This document shows, piece by piece, positions 10,201 to 19,403 of a DNA stretch of 64,000 bases. Origin of the DNA: Petrosia ficiformis (lineage: Eukaryota > Porifera > Demospongiae > Haplosclerida > Petrosiidae); contig OX345636.1 of assembly GCA_947044365.1 (NCBI GenBank), forward strand, positions 3,368,001 to 3,432,000. Reading direction: 5' to 3'. Made by a program: the position numbers and the translations under genes. Below the pieces are notes generated by a model. It was given only the letters and a program-made list of their open reading frames with translations, did not search any database and was not told the origin of the DNA. How positions within the stretch are numbered: position 1 is the first letter of the stretch; each line of letters begins with the position of its first letter.

Positions 10201-11583
10201 ACAGATGCTGGTATACTGGTTAGAGAATCTCGTAAAGACCCCATACTTTCTGCTGTTTGCAGATATGTGAAAGAGGGATGGCCTCAACACATCGAGTCGG
10301 AAAACATTCGGCATTATAAGAAATTAGAAGATTCATTGTTTATTGAGAACGGTTGTCTAGTATATGGAGCAAGAATAGTAATTCCCAGTAATCTGAGAAA
10401 CTCAGTACTAGACCTCATACACTTGGGTCACTTTGGAATGCAACGAATGAAGCAATTGGCTCGTTCAGTAGTATACTGGCCACACATTGACAAAGATATT
10501 GAAACTCTTGGTCGAAACTGTACTGCTTGTGCAGAGCACCAAAACAAACCATCCAAACCAGCCAATCATCCGTGGATGTTACCAGAGAAACCCTGGAGCC
10601 GAGTACATGTTGACCATGCCATCAATTTTAAAGGCACCAATTGGCTAGTAATGATCGATGCTTACTCTAAATATCCCTGCATACATGCAACATCCTCTAC
10701 ATCAACCCAAGCCACCGTTAATCTTTTGGAGGAGGATTTTGCTCATTTTGGATATCCCCATACTATTGTCACAGATAATGCCACTACTTTCCTATCAGAA
10801 GAATTTCAAACATGGTGTCAAGAAAGAGGAATCACTCATCTCACTGGAGCACCTTACCATCCAGCTACCAATGGTGCTGCAGAGCGCCTAGTCCAAACAT
10901 TTAAACAGTCTTTGCGTAAAACTAGTAGGTCTCCCAAGACAGCACTACAAGAATTCCTCTTACAGTACCGACGCACTCCTCTGAGTTCAGGCTACTCGCC
11001 ATGTGAATTGCTTCAAGGGAGACAGATACGAAGTAAGCTGGATGCTCTATTCCCTTCACCTGCTCATGTAGAACAGGGTAAACAAGCAAAAAAAGCTACT
11101 AAAGATCAACTACGAGAATCTTCACAATTTATATCAAGAGTAACTTACCTGTATGCAGTTGGAGCACCCTGTTATGCACTGTACTGTGGACCTAAACGTA
11201 ACAAGAAACCAAGATGGGTTCCAGCAGGGGTTACAAAAGTACGAGGGAGCCGAACAGTGAATGTACGTGTTTATCCGAAAGGACCCACTTGGCGTAGACA
11301 CATTGATCAATTACGCCCACGTTATGGAGTAAAAGAAGACACTGATCCCGGAGAGACACCCATCATACGAAATGATAAATCTGTTTTTTCAACAACACAG
11401 AAAGAAGAAACTAATTCCACGAGTAAAATTCCTATTGTTCCTATTCCTCCTGCAAAACACAACTATAGAAAACCTACTCTAACAGAAGACAATTATGGGC
11501 CTACAAACCCACGTCGTTCTGCCAGAATTCGACAAAGACAGGAGCATGACGCCTCGGCTAACCCTCAGCTGGTGGGGAGGTGA
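7240..11583 (+). CDS. Gag-Pol polyprotein of the Ty3/gypsy element
   Basis: One 1447-residue ORF with no stops or frameshifts. In order: a Gln/Glu-rich coiled coil (about 1-50); a retroelement Gag capsid-like region (about 60-230); two CX2CX4HX4C zinc knuckles (C288-C301 and C308-C321); an aspartic protease with DSGA (D379); reverse transcriptase with YLDD (686-689); RNase H starting at a DASDVG block (D835); an integrase HHCC zinc-binding region (LIHLGHFG ... CTAC); and a DDE core (MIDAY, TDN, GAAE) with a basic C-terminal domain. Gag and Pol are fused without a shift, so the ratio of products must be set by processing or another means. The TGA stop is the first codon of the 3' LTR. No envelope. 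Copies and integrates element RNA. Confidence 0.97.
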   Translation: MAETLQQLVELFKQQLEAQNERIELQQRQMEKQMEVRQEQMEQLIARLGPPPKQIAGTQPAASIPNFMPFDSMSELWKDYLARFYTFAAANSIPEDKMAQVFLTNQTTANYKLLATLAGQQSPPRRINDLEMKDITTFMESHYDPKQFVVRERFKFWSGPPRKPGEKVTELAARIRQDASTCDFPAIKDIQDEAMRTRFICAVKNEAVLKAVFKLRDDELTFSKAVEIAQEMEEAAKVAKETVHGSSETPSTASVCKMSDKKKPPLSGFKPSTKQSGQYTFLLPKGVCFRCGKANHTAKDCRFINAICRFCQKKGHLESICLKKKRSQESLKQITEEEENPYEVVNTMFPYSVVKHIPSQGPLVVQLQLDGRSCNLEVDSGARDNFCSEELWKRLGRPVLKPPTLHYVSATGDRIPVMGTFKTQATLRPSSSSVEVLFNVSTLNHLNLIGRSGIATLDIDVRRLIQNQTADLTKEEIRTVRKETPDASGRLRQACHKLCEQFTEIFQPELGCLKDVELEVKFKSEAKPIFCKPRTVPFALLEDLNQAYDEGIKKGIWVPTPFNEYGTPVVPVRKALQPNEKRIKLRVCGDYSVTVNPQLDTHRQPLPLPDDLVRKLSGGYYFTKIDLANAYNQIRLAPESQKRLALSTHRGVLLQTRLPFGISSAPGYFQEIMERITCDLKGVAVYLDDILVSGSNEEEHIKNLQSLLQRLQDKGLRCCQHKCVFAQPSVEYLGYTISKEGISKGKRKVDAILDMPSPTNVTTLRSFLGSVQFYGKFIKDLSTLTEPLYCLLKKGVLWRWGKSEQQAFERLKSILCTDTVLAHFNPQEQIGISCDASDVGIGAVLFHRYSDGTERPIANASKTLSDTQRRYSQVQKEALSVIYGIQKFHQFLYGRRFILITDHKPLLALFNPQKGTPSMAANRLARWALTLSQYDYSIEYRRTSEHGNADALSRLPVGEDVQFDKEQEAADISTVCTIKTLSQQLNPTDAGILVRESRKDPILSAVCRYVKEGWPQHIESENIRHYKKLEDSLFIENGCLVYGARIVIPSNLRNSVLDLIHLGHFGMQRMKQLARSVVYWPHIDKDIETLGRNCTACAEHQNKPSKPANHPWMLPEKPWSRVHVDHAINFKGTNWLVMIDAYSKYPCIHATSSTSTQATVNLLEEDFAHFGYPHTIVTDNATTFLSEEFQTWCQERGITHLTGAPYHPATNGAAERLVQTFKQSLRKTSRSPKTALQEFLLQYRRTPLSSGYSPCELLQGRQIRSKLDALFPSPAHVEQGKQAKKATKDQLRESSQFISRVTYLYAVGAPCYALYCGPKRNKKPRWVPAGVTKVRGSRTVNVRVYPKGPTWRRHIDQLRPRYGVKEDTDPGETPIIRNDKSVFSTTQKEETNSTSKIPIVPIPPAKHNYRKPTLTEDNYGPTNPRRSARIRQRQEHDASANPQLVGR
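11571..11580 (+). promoter_or_regulatory. Polypurine tract
   Basis: GGTGGGGAGG lies directly before the 3' LTR, as expected for the plus-strand primer. It also encodes the last residues of the polyprotein, so coding and priming functions overlap. Confidence 0.75.
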
Positions 11584-11789
11584 TGTATTATGATGTAGTC
11601 TTACCAGTCAACCTGTCTGAAATAAATACAATGCAGTTACAACATTTACACTTAGTGACTCCGGAACCTTCCAGAACTGATATTGTTTTCTATATAAATG
11701 TCTAATTTTTGTACTAGTTTTTAGTTGTCTGATAATGTGAGATCTTTGTTTCTTTGATCAAAAATATTGAATTATCCAAAGATACAACA
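11581..11789 (+). repeat. 3' LTR (209 bp)
   Basis: Same sequence as the 5' LTR plus one T. Its first three bases form the stop codon of Gag-Pol. The heat-shock-type array (11663-11677) and TATA box (11691-11698) point toward bhTM gene 1, whose ATG is at 11886. Confidence 0.97.
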
Positions 11790-11794
11790 GTAAG

Positions 11795-11966
11795 CCAGGA
11801 ACATACATAGGTGGACAGTACCCCGTTATGCGTTTTGAATGTGAAGGCGTGGCGGTCAGACCTCACGCCTAAACATTCAATAACGATGGAGAGGGATACC
11901 GTCCACTTGTGTATGTTCCTGGCTTGCTTTTTTGTCGGATTTGTGAATTCTGATTATGTTCATCAA
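11795..11966. repeat. Long palindrome spanning the start of bhTM gene 1
   Basis: The left arm 11795-11850 is the imperfect reverse complement of 11860-11926, around a spacer of about ten bases near 11851-11860. Pairs include AGCCAGGAACATACATAG with TGTATGTTCCTGGCTTGC. The left arm continues on the far side of the retrotransposon at about 6950-6989 (ACAAGTCCAACAAAAAGGTA), which pairs with 11921-11950. Before insertion this was one inverted duplication with arms of roughly 100 bases that included the start codon. Confidence 0.8.
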
Positions 11967-14900
11967 GAAGATCGATTTACTTATGTAAGTATAGCTGGTA
12001 TTGATAATGTATCTTGTTTCAATGCTGGGATTGACAATCCTTGTCAACATTTTACTTATGTTCTTCAGAACATTAATTCTTGTGATGATAACTGTGTAAT
12101 AATAGTAGTTGATTCCCTGCCACAAGTTATAAACAGTACAATTAATGTTTTGCCCAGGAAGAAGCAGTCATTACACGTGAGCAGTTTTAATAAGGTTACT
12201 GTGAATGTTTCGATCGGTGATGTTCAGATTAATTCCAGTAGTTTATCAAATGTGACATTTGAAAATCTCACATTGTTTGTTGAAAGCATAGCATTTTTTT
12301 CATTCGAACGAGTTGAGTTTCGAAATGTCGTGATAAAATATTCCTACTCAGTTTTTGGGTCTGTAGTATATATTTGTTCCTCTAAAATTACAATTGATAA
12401 CTGTGCTTTTGATAACAACCATGTGGGATATGCTGTACTAAGAATAGCACTGTGCTATGAAGGACAAGGAATAGATTATAATATTACTTCCAGTAGATTT
12501 TATAACAACACAGCTAGATATTTAATAAATGTTTTTGATAAAAGTATATCTCATTTCAGTTCCAAAGGTTTTGTGAATGTTCGTTCTAACGTCTTTCTAA
12601 AAAATACAGTTTTTAATCCACCTAATACACAGCAAAGTGCATTGATTTCTGTTGGTGTTAATCCTTCCTTAGGAAACTATTTAGTTCATTATTTGCTTAG
12701 CAATATTACAATTATTAACAATGTAGGATCAGCTATTGTTTTTGTAGATGGACTTCGTTTCCATTTTGAAATTATTGACACATTGATTTCTTCAAACATT
12801 GCAAGCAGTAGCATTATATCATTTATGAAGGCAAATTTTTCTAATATTACACTCGTGAGTACCTCTATTGTAAATAATTCAATTCCCCAAAACCAAATTG
12901 ATATAACTACTAATGAGCAAGATGCTGTAGTTTATATCAGTGGTAATGCAGTGTTTAAGATGAAGAATGTTCTGTTTTTGAAAAATGCAGCAACTCCTCT
13001 TGCTTTAATTAGTACTCAAGTTATATTTGGGGCTACTAATACTTTTCTGAACAATGTTGCAAAGTACGGAGGAGGTGTATATATTGATAGTAATGCAATT
13101 GTTACATTGCATGAAACCTCAAATGTTGCATTTGTAAACAATACAGCTCAATATGGAGGTGCTGTGTACATTGGTAAAGGGAATAATAGGTGTGTACTAA
13201 ATGATACTCCATTTTATCTAATATTTTCTGGAAATAGTGCCCGTACTGGTACTGGTACTAACGTATACTCATATCATAGTTGGTGTGACTGTCATTCATA
13301 TCATACACCTAATATCACATGGGATACTGATCCATTGATTGTATCTTATCCTACTAAGATTAGTGTACCCAATAACATAGAGGTATACCCAGGAAAAAAT
13401 ATCAAACTGAATTTCAGTGTCTTTGATTGTAATAAAACTGACTCAACATGTGTTGCTGATGTGTTTCTTGGTTGTGGTGACAAGCTTTTCTGTACGTACA
13501 CTAGTAATTCAACCAAAATTCAGTTAGCTGGTCCAGTAACAGTGTTCTTATCATCTGGAATCATAGACACTGGACTAGTAATTCAATCTACATATGATAT
13601 GATTCATCAAAATTCAAGCAATGAATCAACAAAACTGTACTTTCAGTGTAGAGATCCTCCAACCAGAACGAATGCAGTAATGGCAAACATTACAATAAAT
13701 TTAATAGACTGTCCTCTTGGTCTAGTATATGACACCATTACCAAACAATGTAGATGTCCTGTTAATATTGGTAACACATTCTTCTGTTTGGCTGAGGAAG
13801 GGCAAGTTTGTATTAAGAATGGATATTGGTATACACACAGCACAGATAAAGCAATTGTAACCTCTTGTCCATATTATTCATACTGTGATTTTAAAAGAAA
13901 AGCTTGCCCTAATGATTTAGAATTTGTGGTTGTCCCACGCAATCAAGATGATCAATGTCGTGATGGACATGGGGGAACACTGTGTATGAATTGTGCTAAC
14001 AACAAGACATTCACTTACTTTGCTTTCCAATGCATCGATAGAAGACTCTGTCAGTCATGGCATCCATACATGTTGTTAATGTTAACTATTACATTGTCTT
14101 TTTTAACTGGAATCTCTTTCATTTTGGCTGTTCAAATACAATCAGATATTGGTTCTGGATATCTTTATGGACCTTTGTTCTTTCTTGCAGTTCTTAGTCA
14201 ATTACCATTAGGAGAATACCCAACACTGGACAAAATAGTATCTGTATTTGCAGCTAGTGTTCTACTTCAGTTTAAAGCATTTGGTTTTATTCCATGGTGT
14301 TTCTTTCCATCAATGAATCCTCTTTACAATACATTCTTACAGTTCCTAAATCCTATTATTATGTTTGTAGTTCTACTAACAACAGTGTTTATAGCTCAAC
14401 GATGTCCTAGAATGTTCCGTACATTCCAACGATCTCCAATGCAGGCCATGTGCATACTTATCCTGGTATCTTATTGGTCACTTATCCGCACATCAATTCT
14501 GCTTCTAACTCCAGTTTATTTCAATGAAAATGCAGTTGTACTTTTACAACCAGAACTTCCATATCTTCACAAGGTTCACATTCCTTTATGGATTATATCA
14601 TTATTAGTAATGATATCACTTTGTGTCTTGGTTTTTCTGATTGTTCTGTCACAATGTTTTAATTTCCATCATATGAAACCTCTACTTGATGAATTACAGT
14701 CTTGTTATCATGATAAATATCGATGGTATGGTGTTGTGTACGTGTGCACATGGATAACAATACAAGTATCTTTGTACTGGTATGTTGTATTTCAAACTGT
14801 CATCCTAGCAGTAACATTAGCTCATTGTCTAGTTCAGCCTTATAAGAAGAAATGGTTGAATGTGGGTGACACTTGTCTACTTCTTGATCTTTTGTTCCTC

Positions 14901-15194
14901 ACAGATTTGTTATCAGAACAAAACCAATCATTATCTCACTCTCTAATAATCAAGGAACTGATAATTTATTTATTGGTAATGATTCCTTTATGTTTCATTG
15001 GTGCTGGAGCAATTGGTATAATAACAGTTCGAACTGGACTATTCTCATTAGTCAAGAGGTTCTATAATTGGTGCAAAAACAAGTGTACACGACGACAGAA
15101 TACTATTCAACAATTTGGTACTCCTCAAATTGATTCCTTCATTATTAATGATCGTGAACGTGAACCACTCATTCGTATTCTGCAAGAAAACTAG
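11886..15194 (+). CDS. bhTM gene 1: beta-helix ectodomain, multi-pass membrane protein
   Basis: The ATG at 11886 is chosen because it aligns with the starts at 27589 and 55500 and opens a signal peptide (LCMFLACFFVGFV); 1102 residues, no introns. Residues about 25-600 are Asn-rich with many N-glycosylation sites and repeated short strands (FxNNTA, NVxFENLTL), typical of a right-handed parallel beta-helix. A cysteine-rich hinge follows (about 605-725: CPLGLVYD, GHGGTLCMNC). From about 728 to 1048 there are eight to ten hydrophobic segments, then a 54-residue tail with a conserved EREPLIxIL end. This suggests a cell-surface receptor or adhesion protein; the function is unknown. It is 49 residues shorter than gene 2, mostly from missing beta-helix turns. 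The retrotransposon ends 92 bases upstream, so the original promoter has been displaced. Confidence 0.9.
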   Translation: MERDTVHLCMFLACFFVGFVNSDYVHQEDRFTYVSIAGIDNVSCFNAGIDNPCQHFTYVLQNINSCDDNCVIIVVDSLPQVINSTINVLPRKKQSLHVSSFNKVTVNVSIGDVQINSSSLSNVTFENLTLFVESIAFFSFERVEFRNVVIKYSYSVFGSVVYICSSKITIDNCAFDNNHVGYAVLRIALCYEGQGIDYNITSSRFYNNTARYLINVFDKSISHFSSKGFVNVRSNVFLKNTVFNPPNTQQSALISVGVNPSLGNYLVHYLLSNITIINNVGSAIVFVDGLRFHFEIIDTLISSNIASSSIISFMKANFSNITLVSTSIVNNSIPQNQIDITTNEQDAVVYISGNAVFKMKNVLFLKNAATPLALISTQVIFGATNTFLNNVAKYGGGVYIDSNAIVTLHETSNVAFVNNTAQYGGAVYIGKGNNRCVLNDTPFYLIFSGNSARTGTGTNVYSYHSWCDCHSYHTPNITWDTDPLIVSYPTKISVPNNIEVYPGKNIKLNFSVFDCNKTDSTCVADVFLGCGDKLFCTYTSNSTKIQLAGPVTVFLSSGIIDTGLVIQSTYDMIHQNSSNESTKLYFQCRDPPTRTNAVMANITINLIDCPLGLVYDTITKQCRCPVNIGNTFFCLAEEGQVCIKNGYWYTHSTDKAIVTSCPYYSYCDFKRKACPNDLEFVVVPRNQDDQCRDGHGGTLCMNCANNKTFTYFAFQCIDRRLCQSWHPYMLLMLTITLSFLTGISFILAVQIQSDIGSGYLYGPLFFLAVLSQLPLGEYPTLDKIVSVFAASVLLQFKAFGFIPWCFFPSMNPLYNTFLQFLNPIIMFVVLLTTVFIAQRCPRMFRTFQRSPMQAMCILILVSYWSLIRTSILLLTPVYFNENAVVLLQPELPYLHKVHIPLWIISLLVMISLCVLVFLIVLSQCFNFHHMKPLLDELQSCYHDKYRWYGVVYVCTWITIQVSLYWYVVFQTVILAVTLAHCLVQPYKKKWLNVGDTCLLLDLLFLTDLLSEQNQSLSHSLIIKELIIYLLVMIPLCFIGAGAIGIITVRTGLFSLVKRFYNWCKNKCTRRQNTIQQFGTPQIDSFIINDREREPLIRILQEN

Positions 15195-15957
15195 TGGATT
15201 AATTAATTTTGTGTGTTAACATGATAATTTTTTTTCAGAGTTACAATGTTTAGTATTAGTGTTGAATTGGAATAATTGCAAACGCATGCAGCTTTTAATT
15301 ATAGTGATTACTGTTATTTTTATATAGAAAACAAAATTAACCACCAGTTTAAATTTGTAATGATAATTATGGTTTGGGGCCCGAGATTATAAATAGTAGT
15401 CATGAGGATACGTATATATCAAGCTTGAAAGAAGAGATGTACTTGTTCAAGTTTCTTTCAAAATCCTGAGAAGCAACAGCAATGTCTGGTTATTTCAACA
15501 TAGTGCATTCTTTCTTTTTCATGCACTTGCCCTAAATTTCTATGTGTCTGTGTTGTTGTCAGGCCTATCAGTAACATGCTGCACATGTGTTATGATAATA
15601 CAATCAGTTATCATTATTATTATTATCAACATGTATACATGTTCATATATACATAAACTATGTATATGTAGATGTAATGCTTTGTTTATAAAAAACAGTT
15701 ATTGTATGTCAAAGCAGTTCAGTAAACAGAAAGCAGATGGTTTTATATAATCATACATTTCATTGTACTGCAGATATGTTAATTCCCAATAATGAATGCT
15801 TTCAATGTTTATGTTATATCCTAACATGTAAAAGACTTTTGATTCTTTACGCTAATAAGACCAAGCTTCTTCAAATATTAAGTTGAGTGTTTTCAACTTG
15901 TGTAACTAACAAAATTGGTTAAAATAACAAATCAGTTTTTACTAGGTATCTTGTGTC
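15195..15957. other. No supported gene
   Basis: 3' flank of bhTM gene 1 and AT-rich spacer. Bases 15890-15950 (AACTAACAAAATTGG...AAAATAACAAATCAG) resemble one end of the CACTG-type MITE family but are too decayed to delimit. Confidence 0.5.
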
Positions 15958-16481
15958 TTAAGGTGGTACTAGGGAGTGGGCAGATGCGACTCCAATCACT
16001 TTCAAAATACAATATAATATAATGAGTAAAATTGGATGTAATACCAACCTTCATATCTTCTAATCGTCTTTATAGCGTCCTGTAATTGGGGAAATCTCCA
16101 TTTTTCCAATTAACATAAGTACAAAACCACGAAAGCCACGCCCACCATACATGGTGTGCACCAAGTACAATGTATTTTCAGAAAAGTTACGAAGCCGTTT
16201 TCTGCAAATTCATTTTACTTTTATAGTTACAAAAGGCTGAAGAAAGCTGAATTCTGTAGCTTTTCACTGAAACCATAAAATTTACCTTTCTAGACACTGT
16301 CAAACTCCGATCTTTCTCAGAGAGCAACTACAGTTACCCCGCCATTGTTTCCCACCCACTAAACTATCAGTGAAAACATTTAGGCCCAATAATTACACCC
16401 CGGGTGGGTGTGGCTTCCAAAAGATACAGAATAGAAACTGATTGGAGTAGCATCCGCTCACGGAAAAGACTACAACCTTAA
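15958..16481. mobile_element. MITE with TTAA target duplication (piggyBac-like), family A
   Basis: TTAA (15958-15961) is followed by GGTGGTACTAGGGAG...GATGCGACTCCAATCA, and the reverse complement of that end appears as TGATTGGAGTAGCATCCGC...ACTACAACC before TTAA (16478-16481). Terminal inverted repeats are about 45 bases with mismatches; the body is 516 bp without a coding frame. TTAA duplication is the mark of piggyBac-type transposases. A fragment of the same family is at 43765-43900. Confidence 0.75.
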
Positions 16482-17753
16482 CAGTTAAACTTAGCAGTAT
16501 CATTAATTAAGAAAGTTAACATATATTAATGTGTTAGTTAATAACCTATGTGATACCTATGCATATACATTCCTGACTATAGTCATAGGTTATTAACTTG
16601 TAAATACTTCCAAAATACAGGATTGCTAGTACTGTATATATATATAAATTATATGTTAACAACTATGCAGTTTTGGCCCAATCAATTTATATTTCAAACA
16701 TATTTAGCCTGGTACTTTAAGAAAATTAATATTTAATAGTTGCAAAATTAATGCAATATGAAATGTTTGTTTCAGTCTATTATGCAGACAGTTGAGTGTA
16801 TTATAATAATATTGTTGATCACTCTGAATGTTTCCTAGTGCATACATCGTTATTATTATTATTGGCTTGTTTCTCATCGTCCAACCAAGCCACACCCAAA
16901 AATTGAGTTATTTACTAGAAGCAAGAGGCAGATGACAGGAAGTCTACACATTGACATGATTTCAAACTTTGTATTGCTAGAGAATGTGAAGAAAGATGTT
17001 TAGCAAGCGAGATATGTCTTTTTTGTATTGTTTTCAGACTTCAAGCAATTTTTATATGCCATACTTTTGTAATTTGGTGATATTCTAGCACTCAGTGAAA
17101 TAGAAATGAGATATCAAGTTTTAGTTGTATAACTTGTATTTAAGATATATTACGTTTGTGCTTGTGCTTGAATAAGTAAATTTTGTTCTGAATATTTAAA
17201 TAAAACTATAGGCAGTATTTCCTATTCGAGCAGAAAACACCTCCTAACAGCTTTGAGAACAAATGCCGTTTCAGAGATCACTATTGCAAAAGAGTATGAA
17301 ACATACATTTCCACTTTACAATCCAAAACAACAACACTCACTGCCTATGGTATGATATATAAAAACCATTGCTATATAGTTATAAATCAACAAAATTAAT
17401 TATGTCTAATTTGTAATGATAATAATAATCTAGACATATATATATATATATGAAGAGCTGTCGTCATTGGAAGTATTTTGATAACATATTATAGATATGA
17501 TTAATATTTATCCTCAGCTTCAGTTGCCTGAAGATTGGGTGTAGGAGTCAGTTTCATCTATCCATCATTTGGTTCTTGGCTGTAGGAAGAATATAGAAAA
17601 CTAATCTTCCAACCAAGCTTATTGTGTGTAGCCTTATAGATTTGTCGATTGATTGTGTCATTATTGGTTGCTTTTTAATGAGCCAACGAATATATGTATC
17701 CATTGAATTAGTTCATGAATTTAATTATTGTATAAGGTAGTAATTTAAGACAA
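16482..17753. other. No supported gene
   Basis: AT-rich spacer; short frames on both strands show no motif. A short TA run lies at 17436-17452. Confidence 0.5.
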
Positions 17754-17755
17754 TA

Positions 17756-18398
17756 CACCGCAAAAAAAATCAATTAATTTAGTGATTAGTACTGTTTCAA
17801 GAATTTAACAATTATATAGTTGGTTGTTCAGAATACATATACATCTAATGCCGCAGATACTTTGTACATTATATTCAATTATAGTTGAATCACTATAATT
17901 TTAGTGTGTTGTCTGTTGTTTCTTCATATAAGAAGTCACGAAATTATGTTACATTTATATAGTCTCATATGGTATAAGAATTATGTTAGGAGTACTGACA
18001 TTGTTAGGGTTATATCAGGATGTTTTTGTTCTTACTCACGCATGAAATTATTGTATTTTGGGGTTTGTATAAGTATTATACTATTTTGAATGTGTAATAT
18101 AGCTACTATACTATCCTTATATGAAGTGTCGTCTACTCATATTTCATGTCAAAGATGTAGTGTAATTTATACTAAAGTACATGTAATTGTATATGTCCAT
18201 CAAAAGGATTTGTAAACCCACAACCACATAATTTAATTTATACATTCCAATACTTGGTGCACATTATGTTGTAGTAACATACAGGCATGTAGCCACAACA
18301 TCCTCTATGACAATTGACAATCTAAATAGAAACTCATGCTATTCCTTGCAACAGTACTAACCAATAAAATGTTATTTTAACGATTTATTTTTTGCACA
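17756..18398. mobile_element. CACTG-type MITE with a secondary insertion
   Basis: Starts CACCGCAAAAAAAAT after TA and ends in ACGATTTATTTTTTGCA. It aligns along its length with the copy at 31875-32311 (shared block AATACTTGGTGCACATTATG). Compared with that copy it has about 200 extra bases between 17905 and 18125, bounded by near-copies of GTGTTGTCT, as if a second element had inserted with a 9-bp duplication. Confidence 0.65.
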
Positions 18399-19403
18399 AT
18401 TTAATGCAACCATGAATAGTATAGTGTATAACATTTTATTTATAGATCTCTCTGTACAAAGTGATTCATTTTCTTCCTCGGATGCAACAAATGAACAATC
18501 CATATCGGTAATTAATAAAAGCTATACAATATTGCTATAATTCTAATTGTTGACATCAGTAAAAAGAAGAATTACCACATTTAAACTTGTCTTGACACAA
18601 CACTCCTGTTTTGTAATCTGTTTTCTTTTGACCAAGCTCCTGGAATTATTTTACTCATACTATTAACTTTTCACTCACCAGTTAGGATAAAGGTGGCTAT
18701 TTTTATTTAAAATAAAACTTCCAGTAGAAGGTTGTTTTCATGTCAGATAACGATTTCAATATTATTTGCGGGCGACATACCATGGCTACAGGTTCAGATT
18801 TTAGATTGATATAGTTTGTTCAGAGTGACTTTTTTTCTCCATTGTCTACACATTTTCCAACACGATTATACAAATAAATGTAAATGTAACACAAAGGAAT
18901 TGCGGACATTTACTCTTATTCCCCCTTGAGTAACAGCTGTCATAACTTGAAATTATATGTGATTCTAGTTTCTGTGCCTGACTAACATTTTCTGAACAAA
19001 CATTTTTGCCAGTAATTATATATATGAGACTTACACTCATGATCAGCACAGTTTCAGTTTGTTTGCCCACTCATCAATAATTCCACCCAAGTTAACGCAT
19101 TGGGTGGAACTGAAATGTACCCAGTAGATATTAACTGCAACCTGTAATTGCAATTACAGCACTCACACATTTCCAGATAAGCTATACGTGTAAGGTAATT
19201 ATAGAGCATTTTAATTGACCACACCTCTCATGAATAATTAATTATGTGTAAATGTTTTTAGCAGACTTCACATGCCCTTAATTTTGCTACTGTGCCTGAC
19301 CACTACTCAAATCCTAGATATGCCAATAGGACTTATTAGAGATGAAAAGATCAATAATATTAATAACTCCTAACATAAAAGTTTCTGATCAACTTCCTGA
19401 ATA
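18399..19403. other. No supported gene
   Basis: AT-rich; a 74-codon minus-strand frame at 18846-19070 shows no conserved motif and reads like chance. Confidence 0.5.

Larger units (their letters stand above)
6985..11794 (+). mobile_element. Complete Ty3/gypsy LTR retrotransposon with target-site duplication
   Basis: The element runs from TG at 6990 to CA at 11789 and is flanked by the 5-bp duplication GTAAG (6985-6989 and 11790-11794). The LTRs (208 and 209 bp) differ only by one T in a T run. A primer-binding site, one uninterrupted Gag-Pol ORF and a polypurine tract are all in place. The RT-RNase H-integrase order defines Ty3/gypsy, and the single fused ORF and short LTRs resemble animal K02A2.6-type elements. 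No envelope ORF is present. The near-identical LTRs and open frame mean a very recent insertion, possibly still able to move. Confidence 0.97.

Noticed and set aside
11811..11885. Longer 5' end for bhTM gene 1 starting at 11811
   Set aside because: That start is a GTG and the added residues come from the palindrome arm; the ATG at 11886 aligns with both paralogues and gives a proper signal peptide.
11590..11885. Envelope gene making the gypsy element a retrovirus
   Set aside because: Gag-Pol runs to the first base of the 3' LTR, leaving no room for an envelope.
11886..13700. Recent transfer of the beta-helix region from bacteria
   Set aside because: The strand pattern recalls bacterial polymorphic membrane proteins, but codon use is as AT-rich as the surroundings, a eukaryotic-type signal and glycosylation sites are present, and it is fused to a membrane module present in all paralogues.
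18846..19070. 74-codon minus-strand gene
   Set aside because: No motif, no ATG context or splice partner, and a composition expected by chance.
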